Assembly (NCBI GenBank): GCA_930367215.1
Contig: OV884056.1
Location: forward strand, 93,631,285-93,695,284
From: Pollenia angustigena
Lineage: Eukaryota > Arthropoda > Insecta > Diptera > Polleniidae
Reading direction: 5' to 3'
Length of the DNA stretch: 64,000 nt
Below are positions 33,187-44,163 of the stretch, one piece after another. Position 1 is the stretch's first letter; each line of letters begins with the position of its first letter. The notes below the pieces were generated by a model that worked only from the letters and a program-made list of their open reading frames with translations, had not been told where the DNA came from and searched no databases. A program made the position numbers and the translations under genes.

Positions 33187-33700
33187 GGGCACTTGGCGTT
33201 TAAACATAAGAGTCTAAACACAATGTTTGCGGTGGAGTGCGATTTCTCGCTGCGGGAGAGAAAATAAACATAATACAACGAAAGACGGCTACGGCAATAG
33301 TTGTAATTGTTTGTTTACAGTTTTATTAATTTATTTATGCATACATTTTTATCATGTTTTTTGTATACAATAATGTTGTGAACATCATGAATTATTCAAA
33401 AACTATGGCAACATCAGAAAGTCCGCAATTAAATAAACCCCCGTTTTTTACTTCAAAATCGTATGAAAAACCGCCCGCAATAAATTATCGTTTCATTGTG
33501 TTCAGACTCTAATTCGGGTAAGCTGAATCCAGTGGCGGCCGCCGTTGTTTTAGGTTGGCTCTGGTTTTCGAGATATACCGTTATTTCGAAAATGGAGGAG
33601 GTTGCACAACATATGTTCGCGTAACTAAAAAACGATTCAACTTATTGAAAAAACTAAAAAATTCCGCAATAAAATTCCTTTCAGAAAAGTAAAACTTCTT
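33187..33700. repeat. Dispersed repeat R, copy 1, opened by a MITE
   Basis: AAGCTGGGCAC at the left and, after the MITE, TTCGGGTAAGCTGAAT, GGAGGTTGCACAACATAT and TTCCGCAATAAAATT match 49778-49990, where the two halves are contiguous. Nature unknown. Confidence 0.65.
33210..33509. mobile_element. MITE with GAGTCTAAACACAATG ends, TAA TSD
   Basis: 300 bp between GAGTCTAAACACAATG and CATTGTGTTCAGACTC. TAA flanks it at 33207-33209 and 33510-33512. The paralogous uninterrupted site at about 49793 has a single TAA, which confirms the insertion boundaries. A TWA duplication suggests PIF/Harbinger. Confidence 0.88.
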
Positions 33701-34779
33701 TCAGATATGCGCAGTCGTTTTAGAATCATAATTTTTTTTTAATGTTTGGCCCAACGTTAAAGTATTTAACACTGTAAAATCTGTTTTTAAAATAAGACCA
33801 TCTTGTATGAATTCGCCTTGATTCATACGAATGAAAGTTACCAGAAAGTTTGTCCTTTTTCTTTTAAACAATATTTTGCTGAATCCCGGGGAATTCAAAA
33901 TGTATCACTTCTTCCCGGGAAGTAAAGAAAAATCCGGAAACCCCCTTAATCTAACTCCTCCTTATATAAATTAGCTCTTGCTTTTCCTTTACGGTCTATA
34001 AAAATAATGTTGCATTTAAGATTAATATACTGTTGAAGTGGCACATATTCTTGCTTGAATTTATAACAATGCAAACACAAACGTGTGAAAATCCATACAC
34101 CATTTTTTTCATCGCTTTCGAAACTTTTAAAAGAAATTGTAACAAGAAACGTTTTAAAATATTTAAAAAGTAAGTATAAAAAAAATAGAAAAGAAAAAAG
34201 ACTTGAATATAAAAAATAAGACACATCTGTTTCCACTTTGATGTTATTCGTATTTGATTTAGGCGTAAATCGACAATATGTCACTGCAATACGTGACAAC
34301 ATTCAAAAATGATGTTTGGTTTACGTTTGATGTCAGATTAAAAAAAAAACAGAAAAACTTCGACAGAAAACAATCATTTACTCTACTAAATTGTATCGTA
34401 GGTATGTATTTGATATTGTAAGCCAACTCTTCGTAGTTGGCTTAATATTTAGTAGAGAAAGAAGGAAACAAAATGTTTGCATGTTGCAGTTTTGACACGT
34501 AAAAATGAAATATAATATTTAAACTATTTTTATTTGATTTCTTAGTTTTTTTTTTCTCTAAAACAAACCATGTGCCACGTTAAGTCAAAAAAAGGAAGAA
34601 AAAAAATATTATAAATGGCACGATTCGAATATGTTAAAATACAAACATACACATACGCTTACATAAAAATACAACCATGCAACCATATTTTTTCCCACAA
34701 AATAGAAAAATTACAACCTTGTGCCTGCAGAATTTATAGCGTTAATAAAAAAATGGAAAACAATAATAAAATAAAAATA
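33701..34779. other. AT-rich DNA, no gene recognised
   Basis: A minus-strand frame at 33946-34302 (118 codons) has a mixed C-terminal half but no recognisable family. A short hairpin with GCCAACT/AGTTGGC arms lies at about 34421-34441. Confidence 0.4.
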
Positions 34780-35765
34780 AGTCAGAGTGCTGTATTCGGC
34801 TATGCCGAATCTTATATACCCTTCACCATTGTGCGATAAGAAGAGAAAGTTATTTAAATAAATACATTATGTATAAATATTTCTTGTATTGGTATCGAAT
34901 TTTTTTGTACTCAATTTTGTAAATTTTACTGTTACTAATCTGTTTTGTAATTGTATGGGACGTGCCACGCCCACTTATCCAAAAGCACCCACTTTTTGAC
35001 GGACCCTGCTACAATATGTGTACCAAATTTGAACAATTTTACAACTACCGTTCTACGGATATAAAGAAATGTATTTTGTGCCTCCTCCACTTCTCCAATC
35101 CCGCCCACTTTTTGCCAGATGTCTCGCATTAACATCGAAGCTATTTGTACCAAATTTGGAAACTTAAGCTGCTATCATTTTTCAAATACACAGAAATCGA
35201 TTTTTAAATTTATGTGGAAGGTACCACTCCCACTTTTCCAATCCCGGCCAGTTTTTCAGATAGGTTGTGTGTTGATAACCCAGCTTTGGCTACCAAATTT
35301 GAACTCTAACCGTTCTTGAGATATAAATAAATATATTTTGAGCCACGCTCACTTCCCCAACCCAGCCCACATTTCGTTGGACGCAGTGAATTGATAACAA
35401 AGATGCTTGAACCTAATTTGGAAACTTTTTCTCTCTCTGTTCTCCAGATATACCTAAGAAAGCAACAACAAGGGATTTATGAGTATTTTGCTCATATCTT
35501 AGCCATTTGTGGATCGATCTGGCTGAATTTTAATAGCAAACAAATCAGAAGTATATGTGACATAAATAAATAACAACCTAGTCCACATCATATCTGGGGT
35601 CTTCGGAAAAGCCATTTCATCATACCCGCCCACATACGGACATCGTTAAACTAACTTCGCATAATTTATACTTTATAGGGTCTAACATCAATATTGTCGA
35701 AATTGCAAACGGAATGACAAACTTATATATACTATTTGCCACCTGTGGCGAAGGATATAATAAAT
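34780..35765 (+). mobile_element. HINE/mini-me-like element with central tandem repeats
   Basis: It begins with the palindrome ATTCGGCTATGCCGAAT followed by TATATACCCTTCACCAT, and ends GAAATTGCAAACGGAATGAC then a CACCTGTGGCGAAGGATATAA end. The centre is a tandem array (see next entry), followed by AACAACAAGGGATTTATGAG and ATCTGGGGTCTTCGG. The order (terminal hairpin, short subterminal repeat, tandem core, conserved 3' block) is that of Helentron-derived non-autonomous repeats. No coding frame. Confidence 0.6.
34955..35460. repeat. Central tandem array, about 127-bp unit, four copies
   Basis: Each unit has a CCACGCCCACTTCTCCAATC-like GC block, a TTTTTGACGG-like link, a GTACCAAATTTGAA-like word and a TCTACGGATATAAAGAAAT-like end, starting near 34962, 35088, 35222 and 35340. 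Confidence 0.75.
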
Positions 35766-35879
35766 AAATAAGAATAATTTATGAGCAAATTATATGAAAA
35801 ATATTTATCAACTCTTACTTTTACCGGCATTTTAATGTTAGCTACACATAAACTACACCCAGAGAAATTAGTTATAATG

Positions 35880-37147
35880 TGTTTATTAAAATTAAAAAAA
35901 AAACAGGTAGGACCTTGAGTCCTTGGTCCGTTTTAAATGAAAATTTACACACACATTGCTAGTTGTATGTGTATCAGCATGCCCACTTTTTGTAATTTTG
36001 CAGGCATTATTGAACTAAGGAGGTAGGCGTGTCCTTGGCCCGATTTTTTTTTTAAACTGGAATTTTTCTTAAAAAAGGTAAATGTAACTACTGCAAAAAT
36101 TTTTAGAAGTCTGCCAACTCCTTCTATGTTTGTCCCTTCGTTATATGGGATCACAGCACTGCGCACCGCCTCCTGCCGTTCTCCAGATATACATACAAAT
36201 AGAGTAAAAAACAACAACAAGGCATTTTTTTGGTATAATAAGAGGTAGTCGTGGTTTTTTTCTCATATATCAGTCATTTGTGGACCGTTCAGGCTGAATT
36301 TCTATAGCAAACAATTCCGGATTATATGTGATACAAATATATTGTTATGTTACTGCCTTTCAATAACGTTTTGGTGTATTTCCTTTATAATAAACTGTTT
36401 AGAGTTCGTTAATTGCAATTCAAATAAAGCAAACACAACACTTTAATTTATAACACTTATGTATTTATGAAGAACTTAGTCACCTCAACAATGATCTGCA
36501 CACTTTAACGTTTAAAGTTAAACTCCGCGTGATGCGTTTCAACTTGACAAAGGCTGAACATATACCCTTTTTTGATGCTAGCCGCCGCAAGTATTTATAC
36601 TGTAATTCGGCCGTCTAGACCATTCGAAAGGATTTTCGAAGGTTCAAGGCTTTACTATTAACGATTAATACATCAGCTATTTTATGAATTTTAAATTTAA
36701 CGTCTAAAGCACCATCTATGGTTACATAGTCGCATCATTTATACTATAGCTTTCTAACGAACTTTTTAATATTAAATTACTTTTATACTAGAGCATTCTG
36801 CACATTGGGGTTGAAGTATAATGATGTATAACAATTTTTCAATAACAACGTAAACTTATAAAATTACTTATAAATACAAAACAACTAATAAATACAAGAT
36901 AACTAATAAATACAACTAATTCTAAACTAATAATTACAACTAATTCTTTACTGAAGCTACTTTCGTAATAATATAACTTCGAAGTCCCCATCTTCAGAAA
37001 ACCCATTTCAACGGACACATGGACAGACGGACATCGTTATATCAACTTCGTTCCTCATAAGGACCCAAAATATATATAAAATTAATATTGTAGAAATTAC
37101 AAACGGAATTTATGTATACCGCTTTGCCTTCGCTGAATGATATAAAA
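35880..37147. mobile_element. HINE/mini-me-like element split by a solo LTR
   Basis: The left part has GTAGGCGTGTCCTTGGCC, CCGTTCTCCAGATATAC, AACAACAACAAGGCATTTTT and AGAGGTAGTCGTGG. It breaks at 36342 and resumes at 36979 with CGAAGTCCCC, GGACAGACGGACATCG and a terminal CCTTCGCTGAATGATATAA. The order matches the uninterrupted copy at 34780-35765. Confidence 0.6.
36343..36978 (-). mobile_element. Probable solo LTR (636 bp)
   Basis: The segment interrupting the HINE repeat has short imperfect inverted ends (TGTTATGTTACT and GTTATATTATT). On the minus strand it reads like an LTR: a GTATAAATA TATA-box candidate, a GC-rich downstream part with a GTTGAAACGCATCACGCGGA block, then an AATTAAAG/TTTATTT-type end region. 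No second LTR or internal gag/pol is adjacent. A clean duplication is not visible, which lowers confidence. Confidence 0.5.
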
Positions 37148-37629
37148 ATTTAGACCTTGTTCCGTCTGACTTGCAACTATTGCGATTGATTCATAACATC
37201 ACTTAGTCAAAGATATCAAAAATTAACCTGAAAGATGTGCAGTTTAGTTTGAGCGGAAACGATATATTGCAAAAAAGGAAAAGAGCCGAGGCCAAAACTT
37301 TAAAAGAAAATAAAAAAATTGTTTTCCTTACCCCGACCTAACCGCTGACGTCTACGAACCAAGAGTTGCGCAAGAGACTTACGAAAGTAACTTGCCGAGT
37401 GTGAAAGGGGTCTAACTAAAAAAACAGCGAAAACAATTTTCACTATCAAAAGTCGCTTAAACCTGATTTTTATTTAATAGTTTAACTTATAAGTGGTAAA
37501 GATGACCAATTTGGAATACATTGTGGCAAATAACTTTCTTTATTTTTTATTTAGTTTCAATAAATTTGTAATTATGTATATCGTTATTTTTTAACCAAAT
37601 ATTTCTCCAAGTGTTTTTTTATTATCTTA
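37148..37629. other. No recognised gene
   Basis: AT-rich; nothing supported. Confidence 0.4.
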
Positions 37630-37945
37630 AGCTACGGTCACACTTATTAAATATTTAACCAAATAAGCATAACCACTACTTTTGTTAATACAGTAGAATC
37701 CCGATAGTTCGTAATCGCAAGAGACCGGCCATTTCTTACGAATTATAGGGGTTTTCGATTTATCGGGGTACGGATTATCGGGATTGGACTGTAGTTAGTG
37801 CGATTTAACATGGTCTTAATATCACAAAATAAAACTAGTTATATAATATAAATAAATATTGCAATTATAGGAAATTAAATTTAAAAAAAGTTTGCCTGTT
37901 GGTAACGTCTTTTTCGTCAAATATTTGCCAAGTGTTACCGTAGCT
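37630..37945. mobile_element. MITE with AGCTACGGTCACACTT ends, TTA TSD
   Basis: 316 bp. Left end AGCTACGGTCACACTTATT; right-end complement AGCTACGGTAACACTTGGC, continuing into AAATATTT. TTA flanks it at 37627-37629 and 37946-37948. It contains the pogo-type element at 37691-37791. Confidence 0.82.
37691..37791. mobile_element. Nested pogo-type mini-MITE, TA TSD
   Basis: Only 101 bp: CAGTAGAATCCCGATAGTTC and, inverted, CAGTCCAATCCCGATAATCC, flanked by TA at 37689-37690 and 37792-37793. CAGTnnAAnCCCGAT-type ends with TA are characteristic of pogo/Tigger elements. The inner halves also pair around TTACGAATTATAGG. Confidence 0.82.
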
Positions 37946-38379
37946 TTAGAAATAAAATTTGTGCAGTTTAATGTTTTATTAATGCGAATACAAACAAATT
38001 CATTGAAATATCAATGTTTGTAAACTGATTTAAAAGCAACAATTATTGTATAAACAAATGAACGTTAACATTTCAAGGTCAGTACAACGTATAGCTTGCG
38101 ATTAACGGTAATTTATTTGTCGTTGTCGCACATTGAAATGCGATCGAGAGCACCAACTTCTACAATTCACATTTCATGTTTTAATTCTCGTTTTAAAAAT
38201 TACCTTTTTATACAACAAATGAGCGAAAAATACTTAGCGAAAAATACTGAGCGAAAAATACTTTTTTATAATAAAAGTGGTTTTGATAAATTTTTTTTAA
38301 TCTCAGGATACATGTATATTTGTATTTTAAGGCGATGTTTCCTAAATTAGGGTTGTCCAAAAACTATTTCGTTATATGC
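37946..38379. other. No recognised gene
   Basis: AT-rich. GCGAAAAATACT is repeated three times near 38222-38262. Confidence 0.4.
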
Positions 38380-38439
38380 CAACGAAAATAGAAATTTAGC
38401 TGCATTTTTTTATGGTAATTTTTGTTTATTTGGAAGATG

Positions 38440-38830
38440 TAGTTTACCATAAGAGTGGGTTATACAAAGCTTGAAGACTTTTGTCTTCAGATATTCGATA
38501 CTTAGTATTTTCGCCCGTCAACCCCGCCCATTTTTATCTTAAAATTTAAAATTTACCATAATAGTGGCTTTAACCACGTTTGAAGACTCTAGCTATAATA
38601 GTTCTTCAGTAACGCAACACTAAATATATGCATCCTATGGGAGGTATTTCTCCCCCTGAGTCACCTCCTTAATTATTTTCAAATGTGTAGTTAACTAGAA
38701 GAGTAACTCCTACCAAGTTTGAGCATTCTCACTTTAACAGCTCTTAAGATATGTCATATTTAACGTTGGCGTCCTGTGGGGGTACCACTTTCCCTGCTGA
38801 TATCTTATTTTAATTTCAAACTTTTTTTGT
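38440..38830. repeat. Diverged tandem repeat, about 120-bp unit (HINE-core-like)
   Basis: Three units each have a TTACCATAAGAGTGGGT-like start and a GCTTGAAGACT-like or CCAAGTTTGAGCATTCTC-like middle, with ATGGGAGGTATTTCTCCCCC-like and GGGGGTACCACTTTCCC-like GC blocks. They resemble the central tandem units of the HINE at 34955-35460 and may be an eroded core. Confidence 0.45.
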
Positions 38831-39435
38831 TTGATGAGATAGAATTCTGAAATTTGGAATGAATCATGTCAAATATATTTGACAGTAAATGTGTTAATAA
38901 TAAAGCTTTAACTGAAAGGATTATGTAAATATATATTATTAAGCTCGAGTTTTCGTTTTTATAACTTGCATTTGTATTTACAACAAAAAGTTTTGTATTT
39001 ACAACAACTGAAATTAATAATTCATGACATTATTTCAAACTATGTATTAACAGTATTTTATTGCATAAATTTTATATACTAATGAGTTAAATTTACGTAT
39101 TCTTTGTGTATGTGATATAGAAAAGCGTTACCATAAAAAACTACTTAAAAATATTTCAATAAGGAAACTTAAAATATTTTTTTAAATTTATTTTTTATAT
39201 GAAGAAATGAAATGAATTTTAATAACCATTATATTTTCAGTATGAATATGTTGTGATAAATTCACAAAATTTAGAGCATCTACATCTAGGTTTTTTGCAA
39301 GTTTGGCGTATGGTTTTCGAAAGCTTGTCACATATGGATGGGAAGTGTATTAAAGTCTGTTAAAAATATTCTCATTTGTGGTTAATCGTGATACTTTTTG
39401 TAATCAATTTAACGAACAATTGATTGTCAGCCCTG
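38831..39435. other. No recognised gene
   Basis: AT-rich. Confidence 0.4.
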
Positions 39436-39566
39436 TGGGGTAATTCTGTAACTTTTTAACGACAAAAATTTGTCGATAAATAGAAAATTTTGACTTAAAA
39501 ATATGTACTTAAAATTTACTACTTAACGACAAATTTTTGTCGTTAAAAAGTAACAGAATTACCCCA
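39436..39566. mobile_element. Palindromic MITE with TGGGGTAATTCTGT ends, CTG TSD
   Basis: 131 bp. Each arm of about 42 bp (TGGGGTAATTCTGTAACTTT, then TTAACGACAAAAATTTGTCG) is almost perfectly complementary to the other, with a short AT loop. CTG is duplicated at 39433-39435 and 39567-39569. Confidence 0.82.
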
Positions 39567-40249
39567 CTGTTCTTTAAATCGAAAAATTCGTTAAATCCAG
39601 TACTAAACAAAAAAATATTAATTCGTGTAATAACAAATTCAAAGGACAATTCATATCATATCTTATTACTTATAATAGACTTTCATTTGGAATTTGTATA
39701 AATATCTAAACTTGTTTCAAAAAAAATATTTAGCTATATTTATTTGGTATTCATTTTTCGCACAAGTCTTGAACTCTTTTGTATGTAGAATTTGTTTGGG
39801 CACGAATATGCAGCTGTTTTTTATACATTAGTTTAGCTAAGTGTAGCTCAGATTTAAAATCCTTGCCAAAGTTAAGACATACTCATTAAAATCATTATAT
39901 GTTTCAGATGAATATATATCAAATAAGCTAACAGAAACTCAAAAGTTAGGAACAGAATAAAAATCTGCATAAAATTCCCTTTTTAAAAAGGTATAACACT
40001 TCTATATTATAAAGTAAAACATATTTGGGGGATTCACAAGGTGTAATAAAGTCATATGTCTTTAAATAATAACATGAAAAAATACGACTGTTTTGAACAT
40101 CCCCTCATAATTCAGTGTGCTATTTTGAATTTTAATCAGCTGACAAATATAAAAAAATAAATATTTACCAAATACATATAAAAATATTTTTTAATTCTAA
40201 TCTTTGAATTAATAAATTAAACTAGATCTTTCCTGACTATTTTCCATTT
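39567..40249. other. No recognised gene
   Basis: AT-rich. Confidence 0.4.
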
Positions 40250-40372
40250 TTCAGACGCAAATCAGAAATAAATTTTATTTTGTTTGGTTATCAAACAGCA
40301 GATCATTCTTCAGACTCAAATCATAAATAAATTTTATTGTGTTTATTAAACAGCAGAGTCCTAAGCCGATCT
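40250..40372. repeat. Direct tandem duplication, about 60 bp x 2
   Basis: TTCAGACGCAAATCAGAAAT and TTTTATTTTGTTTGGTTATC with AAACAGCAGA recur directly as TTCAGACTCAAATCATAAAT, TTTTATTGTGTTTATTAAACAG. Confidence 0.75.
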
Positions 40373-40717
40373 AATTTGACGCCGCAAGTGATTTGTTGCA
40401 AAAATTGCTATCCGCAGGTTCAATTCGGATGTTAGCCGGATAAAATTTTACCAACAATGGCGACGGCTTACAAAATTTAATGCGGCTCCGCCGCATTCAT
40501 TCAACTTAGGTCTCTACGGATTATTTATGACATCACAATAAACATAGCAAGCAAGGTTCTATTTATTTAAGACACTTTTTGTTTACAAAGCAACAACAAT
40601 ATTTTTAAACCATTGTAAAATGTTAGAACATTATGACAATATAACATGATAGCACATCTGGAATTAACAATAAATCGGCTGAACATATAAAAACAGAAAA
40701 TTGTGTTGGTGATTTAT

Positions 40718-42180
40718 GGCTGTAGGAAATATCGCCCAAAGAAAAATGGCCCAAAAAAAAAATGAAAAATCGCCCAAATGAAGAATCGCCCAAGCGAACA
40801 TGAAAAATTACCCAAAAAGGTAAATATGAAATTTTGCCCAAAAAAAAACGAAAAAGGGCCCAAAAAGAAAATGAAAAATGACCCAAAAAGCATAAACGAA
40901 TTTTTTCTCAAAAAAATAAAAAAAAAAAATACTAAATTTGCAAAAAAGTGTTTATTATTCATATAAATTTAAGTGACATGTCATAACGTCCAGTGTCGTA
41001 GTGTCCTTGGACACTTTTAAAGTGTCATAATGTCCATCGAAGACGATTGCGAGGACGTTATGACACTTTGCAACGTCCGCAACTTAACTTATAATCAAAA
41101 ATGTGTAATTTTTTTTTTAAAATACCGTTAAAATTTCAAGTGATTTTTTTAAAGATACTTATTTAACCATAATATGGTTGTCGGTGACAATGATTTGGTT
41201 AAATTAAACATAATATGGATAAAATATTTTTATAGCTTTTACTCCGGGTGTATGTATTAAATATATATATCCAAAATAAGGATTTCATCTTCTATGGTAT
41301 AACAAATACTGGCTTCGCTAACTAAAGCTTCACTGTATAGCCGGCCTTCGGCCGGGCGCAAGGATTTTCTCCTCTATGGTACAACAAAGACCGGCTTCGC
41401 TAACTAAAGCTTCTCTGTATAGCCGGCCTTCGGCCGGGCGCAAGGATTTTCTCCTTTATGGTCTAACAAAAACCGGTTTCGCTAAGTAAAGCTTCGAAAA
41501 ACTGCCTTGTTTCCGAACAAGGCCGACTACGCAGAGAAGCTTTAGTTAGCGAAGCCGGTGTTTGTTATACCATAGAGGAGAAAATCCTTGCGCTCGGCCG
41601 AAGGCCGGCTATACAGAGAAGCTTTAGTTAGCGAAGCCGGTCTTTGTTATACCATAGAGGAGAAAATCCTTGCGCCCGGCCAAAGGCCGGCGATACAGAG
41701 AAGCTTTAGTTAGCGAAGCCAGTATTTGTTATACCATAGAAGAGAAAATCCTTATTTACGATATATATGTATATATTTAATATATACACCCAGAGAAAAA
41801 AGCTACAAAACCATTTTTAAAAAAATTCTACCGATATTATGTTTAATTTAACCAAATCATTGTCGCCGATAACCATATAATGGTTAAATTAGTTTCTTGA
41901 AAAATAGTTTTGTTGTTTGCAACCATAATAAAACATGGTTTTCTCTGCTATGTAAGATTATGGTAGAATTTTAAAAATAGCCCATTTTTTTTGGGCCATT
42001 TTTCATACAACATTTTTGTTGTATGAAACGAAAAATCACCCAACAATAACGATAAATAGCCCAAAAATTTTGGGCCATTTTTCATATGAAATCAGGCCCA
42101 ATTTTACATGCAATTTTTTTGGGCGATTTTTCATTTTTTTTTTTTTGGCGATTTTTCTTTGGGCGATATTTCCTACAGCC
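40718..42180. mobile_element. Foldback element F3, 9-bp TSD GTGATTTAT
   Basis: 1463 bp, ends GGCTGTAGGAAATATCGCCC and its complement. GTGATTTAT is duplicated at 40709-40717 and 42181-42189. Order: a zone of AAATCGCCCAAA-like words; a GTCATAACGTCC/GGACGTTATGAC hairpin-rich zone (about 40975-41085); an AACCATAATATGGTT block; then satellite units (GGCCTTCGGCCGGGCGCAAGG, GGCTTCGCTAACTAAAGCTT) first in one and then in the other orientation around 41505. A mirror of the AACCAT and CCCAAA zones follows. No coding frame; the small frames are repeat translations. Confidence 0.9.
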
Positions 42181-42189
42181 GTGATTTAT

Positions 42190-42483
42190 AGTAAATACCC
42201 ACAGTTTAGGTCATAGCTTATTGCTATTGATTTTAATTTTCTTGTTTTAACTATATCGAGCCCTCACCGCAAAAATAGCTTAAGCGTCATCATTTTAAAT
42301 TTTCGTTTTTTCTTTTAAAAAATTAATTTATTGGTAATACTTGCATCATCTCCCAAAATGTTATGGTCACCTAAAGTACCGTTACAATTTTATAGCAAAA
42401 CCAATTTCAGCTTAAACGCCAACCTTTATACAAAATTTTTATGAAATATAACAAAAAAAAAACAATACTTATCCTTTAAAATT
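42190..42483. other. Spacer between the two inverted foldbacks
   Basis: AT-rich unique DNA, the ancestral sequence between the two insertion sites. No gene. Confidence 0.6.
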
Positions 42484-42492
42484 GTGTTTTTG

Positions 42493-43976
42493 GGCTGTAG
42501 GAAATATCGCCCAAAGAAAAATCGCCCAAAAAAAAAAATGAAAAATCGCCCAAAAAAATTGCATGTAAAATTGGGCCTGATTTCATATGAAAAATGGCCC
42601 AAAATTTTTGGGCTATTTATCGTTATTGTTGGGTGATTTTTCGTTTTTTAAATTCGGGTGATTTTTCATTATGAAAAATCACCCAAAAATGTTGTATGAA
42701 AAATGGCCCAAAAAAAATGGGCTATTTTTAAAATTCTACCATAATCTTACATAGCAGAGAAAACCATGTTTTATTATGGTTGCAAACAACAAAACTATTT
42801 TTCAAGAAACTAATTTAACCATTATATGGTTGTCGGCGACAATGATTTGGTTAAATTAAACATAATATCGGTAGAATTTTTTTAAAAATGGTTTTGTAGC
42901 TTTTTTCTCTGGGTGTATATATTAAATATATACATATATATCGAAAATAAGGATTTTCTCTTCTATGGTATAGCAAATACTGGCTTCGCTAACTAAAGCT
43001 TCTCTGTATCGCCGGCCTTCGGCCGGGCGCAAGGATTTTCTCCTCTATGGTATAACAAAGACCGGCTTCGCTAACTAAAGCTTCTCTGTATAGCCGGCCT
43101 TCGGCCGGGCGCAAGGATTTTCTCCTCTATGGTATAACAAACACCGGCTTCGCTAACTAAAGCTTCTCTGCGTAGTCGGCCTTGTTCGGAAACAAGGCAG
43201 TTTTTCGAAGCTTTACTTAGCGAAACCGGTTTTTGTTAGACCATAAAGGAGAAAATCCTTGCGCCCGGCCGAAGGCCGGCTATAAAGAGAAGCTTTAGTT
43301 AGCGAAGCCGGTCTTTGTTGTACCATAGAGGAGAAAATCCTTGCGCCCGGCCGAAGGCCGGCTATACAGAGAAGCTTTAGTTAGCGAAGCCAGTATTTGT
43401 TATACCATAGAAGATGAAATCCTTATTTTGGATATATATATTTAATATATACACCCGGAGTAAAAGCTATAAAAATATTTTATCCATATTATGTTTAATT
43501 TAACCAAATCATTGTCACCGACAACCATATTATGGTTAAATAAGTATCTTTAAAAAAATCACTTGAAATTTTAACGGTATTTTAAAAAAAATTTACACAT
43601 TTTTGATTATAAGCAACGTCCGCTGCAAAGTGTCATAACGTCCTCGCCCTCGTCTTCGATGGACATTATGACACTTTAAAAGTGTCCAAGGACACTACGA
43701 CACTGGACGTTATGACATGTCACCTAAATTTATATGAATAATAAACACTTTTTGCAAATTTAGTAATTTTTTTTTTTTTTTTTTGGGAAAAAATTCGTTT
43801 ATGCTTTTTGGGTCATTTTTCATTTTCTTTTTGGGCCCTTTTTCGTTTTTTTTGGGCAAAATTTCATATTTACCTTTTTGGGTCATTTTTCATGTTCGCT
43901 TGGGCGATTCTTCATTTGGGCGATTTTTCATTTTTTTTTTTGGGCCATTTTTCTTTGGGCGATATTTCCTACAGCC
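42493..43976. mobile_element. Foldback element F4, inverted near-copy of F3, 9-bp TSD GTGTTTTTG
   Basis: 1484 bp with the same ends as F3. GTGTTTTTG is duplicated at 42484-42492 and 43977-43985. Its sequence is the reverse complement of F3 along the whole length, including the asymmetric GTCATAACGTCC zone (about 43615-43720), with few differences. Distinct target duplications show that it is a separate insertion and not an inverted duplication of the locus. Confidence 0.9.
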
Positions 43977-44163
43977 GTGTTTTTGTCGCATGAGCTTTTT
44001 CTGCGATAAGGGCTCCATATGACTATTTGCAACATGATTATTTACTTAGAAGTCAGAACTATTTAATCTCTGCTCCATAATCAGCTTCTGTAGAACAAAA
44101 GCACAAAGAAATATCCGTTAGGAAGTCAAAATCAGCCGCTAGCACGGCAACTTTATGCTCTTA

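Noticed and set aside
33946..34302. 118-codon minus-strand frame with a hydrophobic segment
   Set aside because: The hydrophobic part is poly-T driven and no family is recognisable. A real exon cannot be excluded, but I cannot support one.
42190..42483. F3-spacer-F4 as a single large foldback with a 312-bp middle
   Set aside because: Each half has its own complete pair of ends and its own 9-bp duplication, so two separate insertions explain it better.
40623..44022. Phe/Gly-rich and Lys-rich frames in the foldbacks (for example FIFFLGPFSFF-like repeats)
   Set aside because: They are translations of TTTTTGGGCCATTTTTCAT-type repeats in both strands and have no start-site or domain support.
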